Source: Ischnura elegans
Taxonomy: Eukaryota; Arthropoda; Insecta; Odonata; Coenagrionidae
NCBI RefSeq assembly: GCF_921293095.1
Contig: NC_060247.1
Span: forward strand, 109,511,111 to 109,575,110
Direction: 5' to 3'
Length of the DNA: 64,000 nt
A program made the position numbers and the translations under genes. Numbering within the stretch: position 1 is the stretch's first letter; the number at the start of each line of letters is the position of its first letter. Shown here piece after piece: positions 59,901 to 64,000 of this stretch. The notes beneath the pieces are model-generated. The model saw nothing but the letters and a program-made list of their open reading frames with translations, did not search any database and was not told where the DNA came from.

Positions 59901-62052
59901 CCGAGTCCTCGTCTCAGTGTTGTGTGCAGGTTGGTATTCACATTCAACGGCTCAAGTTTCAAATGTAATCCATCTCGTTACATAAATAAATGAAATAAGT
60001 ACATAAAATTAATAATAAGTATATAAATAATTAACAAAATTATTTATTTTTCTAGGAGTGTGAACTCCTTTATAACATATCATTAAATTACAATTTTTGC
60101 GCTGACAATGGATATTGGGGGAACAAAAAGTCATACAACAATATGAAAGAAATTGAATTGATTGTTTTGACACTTTATTAACATTGAAAGTATTAATAAG
60201 AATGTAAATCAATTTTCTGAGTTGAAAATAGACGTAAGGGTAACACAAGAATCATTCAGCAGTATGAAAAGCCTAATTTCTTCTTATAATACTAAGTGAA
60301 CATTAAACGTATTCATAAACGAATAAATTTAATAACTCAGTTGACAATAGACTTAAGGATAACAGAATATTCATTAAACGAAAGAAAAAAAACTAAATTT
60401 CTCCTCCTGACACTATATCAATTTAAAACGTGTCGATAAACAAACAAATGATACAACTATAGTAAAATTTAAATCAGTCAGTCGTATGGGTCCCTTGAAA
60501 GTATTCCTTATAAAAAATTTCTAGTGAAGCACTGTATTTTTCATGTTTAAACAAATCGTTCCACAGTTTTGAGACAATAGCTATTATATATAGTCAAATA
60601 AAGCGTAGTAAAAATTTAATCGATGATAATTTATTTAGGTCTATTATGCCATTTGACTAGACATTCCCTTATTCTTTACTTGAGTTTTTTTTCATTCTCT
60701 TGACCTCCACTGTTAACGCTGATTATTGTTATGCAGTGTAGGTCTTGAAGAATTATTTGCCTGCATACTTATTTTCCAACGTTTCGGTATATTTATATAC
60801 CTTCATCAAGGTTTTCCTGCAATGGGCTGTACTTGTTTTGAAAAAATTCTTTTCTAAAATCCCTCATCTAAAGCAACGTGTACGGACGGGCTGATATTTT
60901 GATAATGATAGTGACTTTTGTGTCGTAGCGATGAGTATTCTCTAAGTGGTAAGGGTTTGGCTTTTTTGTTGAATAGGTGCGCTGTCACTATAATAATCAA
61001 CCAGAATTATTTAGAAAAATCAGGCTGCAGATTTAATTTGTAATAGTTCAAAAAACACGTCTTCGACATATTTCAGCTTGAAAATTTAATCGCTCATTCG
61101 GATTTGGAAGTAAGTGTGTTAAGTACACATAATTCCTTTTTGTTGCCCGATTCATCCCTTTCTAACTCTGCTGGAACTTCCTTCTTCGAAGGGATATGAA
61201 AAACCCATGTATCCAGTCCTACTTATTATTGTATTTTGGTCGACTTTTTGGATATGATTTCCTTTGCCAGCATTTTAATTCAATGATCCTACCATTAAAA
61301 GTCTAACTGAAATTAAAATATGACGAGGGCAAGGTTTTTTATTCAAAATATCGCAGTATTTCTTTAAAATATTGTTGATGTTATTCGCCGTACTATCGAG
61401 ATGTCAGATTGAGTTTAATGTCATCAGATATCATGTGGAGCCAGGTTCCCTCAATGCACTACACTCGTTATAGTTCACTGAAATTATTTATATTATATAT
61501 TTAATTTTTAACTTTCTTACTTTTGTAGTAACACGTAGAGTACCTACGTATGGCGGGAATTTTTGTAATTTTCCCGCAGTGTTTCGGAGTGCTCTACATG
61601 TAAATACCCCTGTAAGCAACGTGTTAAAAAAATAATCATGCATTTATTATTTTTCCTCAAAGCAAAAGGGATGAACTCCATGAATGCTTTCGCAGATTAT
61701 CAAATAACCTGACTGACACAAATTCATCTCCCAGAGAATTGGAATTAGTAAGATTTCAGGAACAATCACTTCAGTCAGTAGTGTCATTTTATTGCCGTCC
61801 AGACATTATGCAGTGTAAGTGTTTGTAGGATTTTATATTGTCTAATCTACATGTGTGATTGAGATAAAACTTCTCTTTTATGCTAAATTTGCGGTCTTAT
61901 TTTTTCGCAGTAATCGGTCGAGATTACGAGAGGAATGCTTATTTACTCCGGAAGGTGGAAAGCTGCGGTTCAACTAAGGGCATCGGGACTCCAGTTTCCC
62001 TCTGTGATGTTCGCGACCCATCGTATCCAGGGGTAGAAGGAAAAACTTGCCG
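56940..62052 (+). CDS. Gene C: third DUF1397/27 kDa hemolymph glycoprotein-like gene, exons 1-5 of an expected six
   Basis: Exons 56940-56967, 58731-58822, 59820-59929, 61663-61814 and 61911-62052 keep one frame and the phases of genes A and B; a last exon of about 50 codons should lie beyond 64000 or be lost. Signal peptide MPSLLVTVIVAAFVALPALG. It is the direct paralog of gene B, yet exon 4 differs at 24 of 50 residues and exon 3 at 14 of 36. The CPxC pair of B (CPRC) is replaced by SPRL, so two conserved Cys are lost together; ECFRR, FYCRPDI, LCDVRDP and TCR keep the other Cys. All splice signals are intact and there is no stop, so the gene looks functional rather than decayed. Confidence 0.72.
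56968..58730 (+). other. Gene C intron 1
   Basis: Aligns with gene B intron 1 over most of its length; shorter by a few hundred bases. Nothing else recognised. Confidence 0.6.
58731..58822 (+). CDS. Gene C exon 2
   Basis: Acceptor gttttag, donor gat|gtaagt, 92 nt. Encodes VAAFVALPALGLYVPRVDD and QQCRNRSD. Confidence 0.75.
58823..59819 (+). other. Gene C intron 2
   Basis: Ends match gene B intron 2; the middle (58920-59460) is specific to C and includes a hAT-like MITE. Confidence 0.5.
58984..59146. mobile_element. hAT-like MITE, about 163 bp
   Basis: Ends tagcggtccccaaac and, at the right, gtttgggaaccgctg are imperfect inverse complements of the CAGCGGTTCCCAAAC type used by hAT elements. 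The possible 8-bp duplication is degenerate (ctttaaag / ctaaatag). Confidence 0.55.
59820..59929 (+). CDS. Gene C exon 3
   Basis: Acceptor ttttcacag, donor cag|gttggt, 110 nt. Encodes METFYLGLCMVRAIGSGGN through PDSPSPRLSVVC. Both Cys of the CPxC motif are gone. Confidence 0.75.
59930..61662 (+). other. Gene C intron 3
   Basis: Paralog of gene B intron 3 without the 4.4-kb array/LINE insertion. A hammerhead-like motif lies at 60781-60810. Confidence 0.65.
60781..60810 (-). ncRNA. Hammerhead-like motif, degenerate
   Basis: Minus strand CTTGATGA-AGGTATATAAATATACC-GAAAC, a good stem II, but the first core base is T instead of C. Paralog of 30542-30570. Confidence 0.3.
61663..61814 (+). CDS. 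Gene C exon 4
   Basis: Acceptor ttcctcaaag, donor cagt|gtaagt, 152 nt, exactly as gene B. Encodes KRDELHECFRRLSNNLTDTN through SFYCRPDIMQ. Confidence 0.75.
61911..62052 (+). CDS. Gene C exon 5
   Basis: Acceptor ttttcgcag, donor ccg|gtaagc, one codon longer than gene B exon 5. Encodes LIGRDYERNAYLLRKVESC through SLCDVRDPSYPG and KTC. Confidence 0.72.
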
Positions 62053-62689
62053 GTAAGCGATGATCATTCGAAATTCAAGGGAGAATGCTGGAAGGCAACC
62101 GATTCAGCATTCATTCATCAAGTTACAAATGCGTGTAACAAGTTACATGTAGCATTGCCTTACAAAACAAAAATTAATGTTGGATAACAATTTTTTGGTT
62201 TCCCCACGAAGTTGGAAAATGTGTTCTTATATATATATAAATAAAAGTCGAAAAAAAATAAAGTCGAAAATCGTGTTAGTTAGAACACTTATAACTCGAG
62301 AATGGCTTGACCCATTTGAATGATATTAGGTGATATGGGTACGGCTTAGCTCCGGATAGCATGAGGAGCATTAAAAAATAGGAAAATATAAAAGAAAATT
62401 AATCTTTTTCTTAGGGACATGCTTTTAGGAGTTTTTAATATTACGAAAATTGCAGGAATATTTCTCGGGTTTCCCACAATTACGTTTACGACAATTGATT
62501 GACAACGGTTTACGACAGTTGATAAGTCGGTCAAAACTCCAAATTAAATTATTTGTTTGGTTTCTACCTATTTAATGACTGAACTTCGTATCAATGTAAT
62601 ATTTAAATTGCAAAATGTATTTGAAATATTGAAATCATATTTAAAATATATAATTTGTGCTGTAGCAGGCGTCGGGGTTGTCTGCTAGC

Positions 62690-62960
62690 AATGATAAGGC
62701 ACTTCAGTGGTTTGAACGATGTTTATTGATCCGTTCCAATTTCCAGACTGACTTGCCGGCCGAAAGGCCGCAGTATTTATTCTATTGGTGCACTTCCAGA
62801 ATGTTCTATGTTACTGTTCGTGAACATGAAAGAAATTTCTAGAAAGGAATTCTAGAAGGCAAGAAAAATCAAATAATTACACTCTCCGGCACGGGGAATC
62901 GAACTCGGGCCGTCCCCTTTGGAGGCGACCGCGCTACCGCTGGGCTAGCTAGCCTGTAGG
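62690..62960 (-). mobile_element. tRNA-derived SINE-like sequence
   Basis: The minus strand from 62955 reads ctagcccagcggtagcgcgg (A-box-like) then gagttcgattccccgtgccg (B box GAGTTCGATTCC). The acceptor-arm context does not make a clean tRNA, and a long non-tRNA body follows, so I call a SINE or tRNA pseudogene rather than a tRNA gene. Confidence 0.55.
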
Positions 62961-63479
62961 TGATGATGAAGCGCAATTTATGTTGCCTCCGGGCAAGCGG
63001 TGTGGCGGCGAGGCAGAAGGTGCGGCCGCCACAGAGCTAATTATAAGCGCAGCACGAGTTGACACTACACTACCGTGTTTGTAAACAAATCTCCAAGCAA
63101 TTGTTGACACGCCACGCCACGCCGAAATTTCGTTTTTATGATGGTCACCACTCCCAGCCAATTTGGCTGTCTATCTGACTTTGGCTGACTAACGTTTTCA
63201 GTTATTTTAACTTATAAACAAATAAGTGACCATGAGCACCTTCCTTGAGTGGGACACTGAGAGCCGGAATGGGCCGAGGTAATCCCCACACGGACAATTG
63301 GAAAGGGTCGGACCTCTCGCGCCGAGGGACCCTAATGGCGGTTGGGACCCACTTGGCATGCTTGACCGCGAAACCATGAAAACACGGCCTTTGGTATTTT
63401 GCTTCGAAAAATTCAAGCCGTGAAAATCCAGCCTTCCTTCTTTAGCATCAGAAAATTCAGGCCGTGAAATCACGCCCTG

Positions 63480-63557
63480 CGTAGGGAAGAGGTTAAGGTG
63501 GGTTTTTGCCGCCATGAGCCATACTGGCGAAGCGCACGTAAGTAATGGCTTTATCAT
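63480..63557 (-). pseudogene. LINE RT-tail scrap
   Basis: The first residues of a minus-strand frame (IKPLLTCASPVWLMAAKTHL) match the LIRP-x-LTY-x-S-PVW-x-AAKTHL segment of Jockey-type LINEs. Only about 25 residues. Confidence 0.35.
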
Positions 63558-63633
63558 ATCAAGTTGTAGATAAGCAGTTTAGTATTCTGTGAAAGTACAA
63601 TCGGTATGCCCGTGTTCCTGTCAAAGAATCGAG

Positions 63634-64000
63634 CAGTTTGATTCCATTTCCTCGGAATGTGTGCAAATTAGTTTCATCGGAAGTTGAGCTCATGAACTAT
63701 GTGTTCCCGAATATGATTGACCACCACAAAAATCACAAATGGTTGGTTGAGCGAGAAATATTGACGGCCTAGACGAAGATGTGGATGACTCAAAATAGGT
63801 AAATTAGGATCTTATAGTTGGTACTCTGCATGAATTCAAATCTTTTAGCTGTATAACAAACGAAGAGGAAGTCAACAACTATTTATCTGAATATTTGAAG
63901 TCCTTGGACGTACCTGGCTTACCACAGGACGATTTATAGCTAATGGTAGACTCTGTGTTCATGATCTTTCGAAACTTAAACCAACCAAAACTATCCAACG
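63634..64000 (+). pseudogene. Helitron/PIF1-type helicase C-terminal relic (runs off the window)
   Basis: Reads IPFPRNVCKLVSSEVELMNY, VFPNMIDHHKN and WLVEREILTA, then a stop at 63770-63772 with a slip (DEDVDD in another frame). Later, in a further frame, NEEEVNNYLSEYLKSLDVPG, LPQDDL, a stop, and IFRNLNQPKLSN. The WL-x-ER-x-ILTA, then SL-x-x-PGLP-x-x-L, then LRNLNQPKL order is the helicase end of Helitrons and related PIF1 helicases. It has stops and two frame changes, so it is dead. Confidence 0.7.

Larger units (their letters stand above)
62053..63633 (+). other. Gene C intron 5 (start) and following sequence
   Basis: 62053-62220 matches gene B intron 5; afterwards it is unrelated. It holds a tRNA-like SINE head and a short LINE scrap; no exon 6 was found. 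Confidence 0.5.

Noticed and set aside
62885-62960. Functional tRNA gene on the minus strand
   Set aside because: A- and B-box-like motifs are present but the acceptor stem does not pair cleanly and a repeat body follows; treated as SINE or tRNA pseudogene.
1-64000. CRISPR arrays, bacterial operons or phage genes
   Set aside because: No spaced direct repeats, no ribosome-binding sites and spliced genes throughout; the sequence is eukaryotic nuclear DNA.

Overview
The window is a piece of a large, repeat-rich insect-type genome: eukaryotic splice sites, introns of 1 to 9 kb, 35-40% GC, and many non-LTR retrotransposons, Penelope-like elements, DNA transposons, MITEs and SINEs. The species cannot be read from the sequence. 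The host genes resemble the 27 kDa hemolymph glycoprotein / DUF1397 family (PF07165), which is why I favour an insect.

Host content. I reconstructed two complete six-exon genes and a third that runs out of the window, all on the + strand and all with the same intron phases (1,0,2,1,2). Gene A (10426-20936) encodes 221 aa, gene B (25585-45128) encodes 224 aa, and gene C (56940-62052) has five exons here. Each starts with a signal peptide split by intron 1 and continues as a cysteine-rich secreted protein. Two relics lie between B and C: a degenerate B-type exon 4 (49025-49151), and a broken A-type copy A' (49854-51453) with a frameshifted partial exon 4, no exon 5 and an intact exon 6. The order A-B-(B relic)-A'-C indicates that an A+B block was duplicated in tandem. 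The paralogous blocks serve as mutual empty-site controls, so many insertions can be delimited exactly. B and C differ strongly in coding exons, while some introns are nearly identical.

Region by region. 1-2760: 5'-truncated CR1/L2-like LINE (- strand; esterase-like ORF1 tail, endonuclease, reverse transcriptase open to the window edge). 2761-5926: 375-bp inverted repeats around a decayed intron-containing Transib (RAG1-like) transposase. 5927-10425: decayed repeats, a hAT-like MITE and a perfect 64-bp hairpin. 10426-20936: gene A, with an RTE tail, a LINE tail and hammerhead-like inverted repeats in its introns. 22750-25199: piggyBac element with TTAA duplications. 25585-45128: gene B. Its intron 3 carries a LINE buried in about 1.9 kb of pentanucleotide arrays flanked by AT palindromes. 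Its intron 5 carries a GC-rich MITE, an RTE-type LINE and Penelope debris. 45130-49000: SINE, RTE and Penelope fragments. 50242-50533: hAT MITE. 52211-56520: Penelope-like element, itself interrupted. 56940-62052: gene C. 62690-64000: SINE-like tRNA head and a decayed Helitron/PIF1-type helicase at the edge.

How it fits together: the only host function visible is a small secreted-protein gene cluster that grows by tandem duplication. The rest is transposable elements in successive stages of decay, mostly in the introns and spacers of that cluster.
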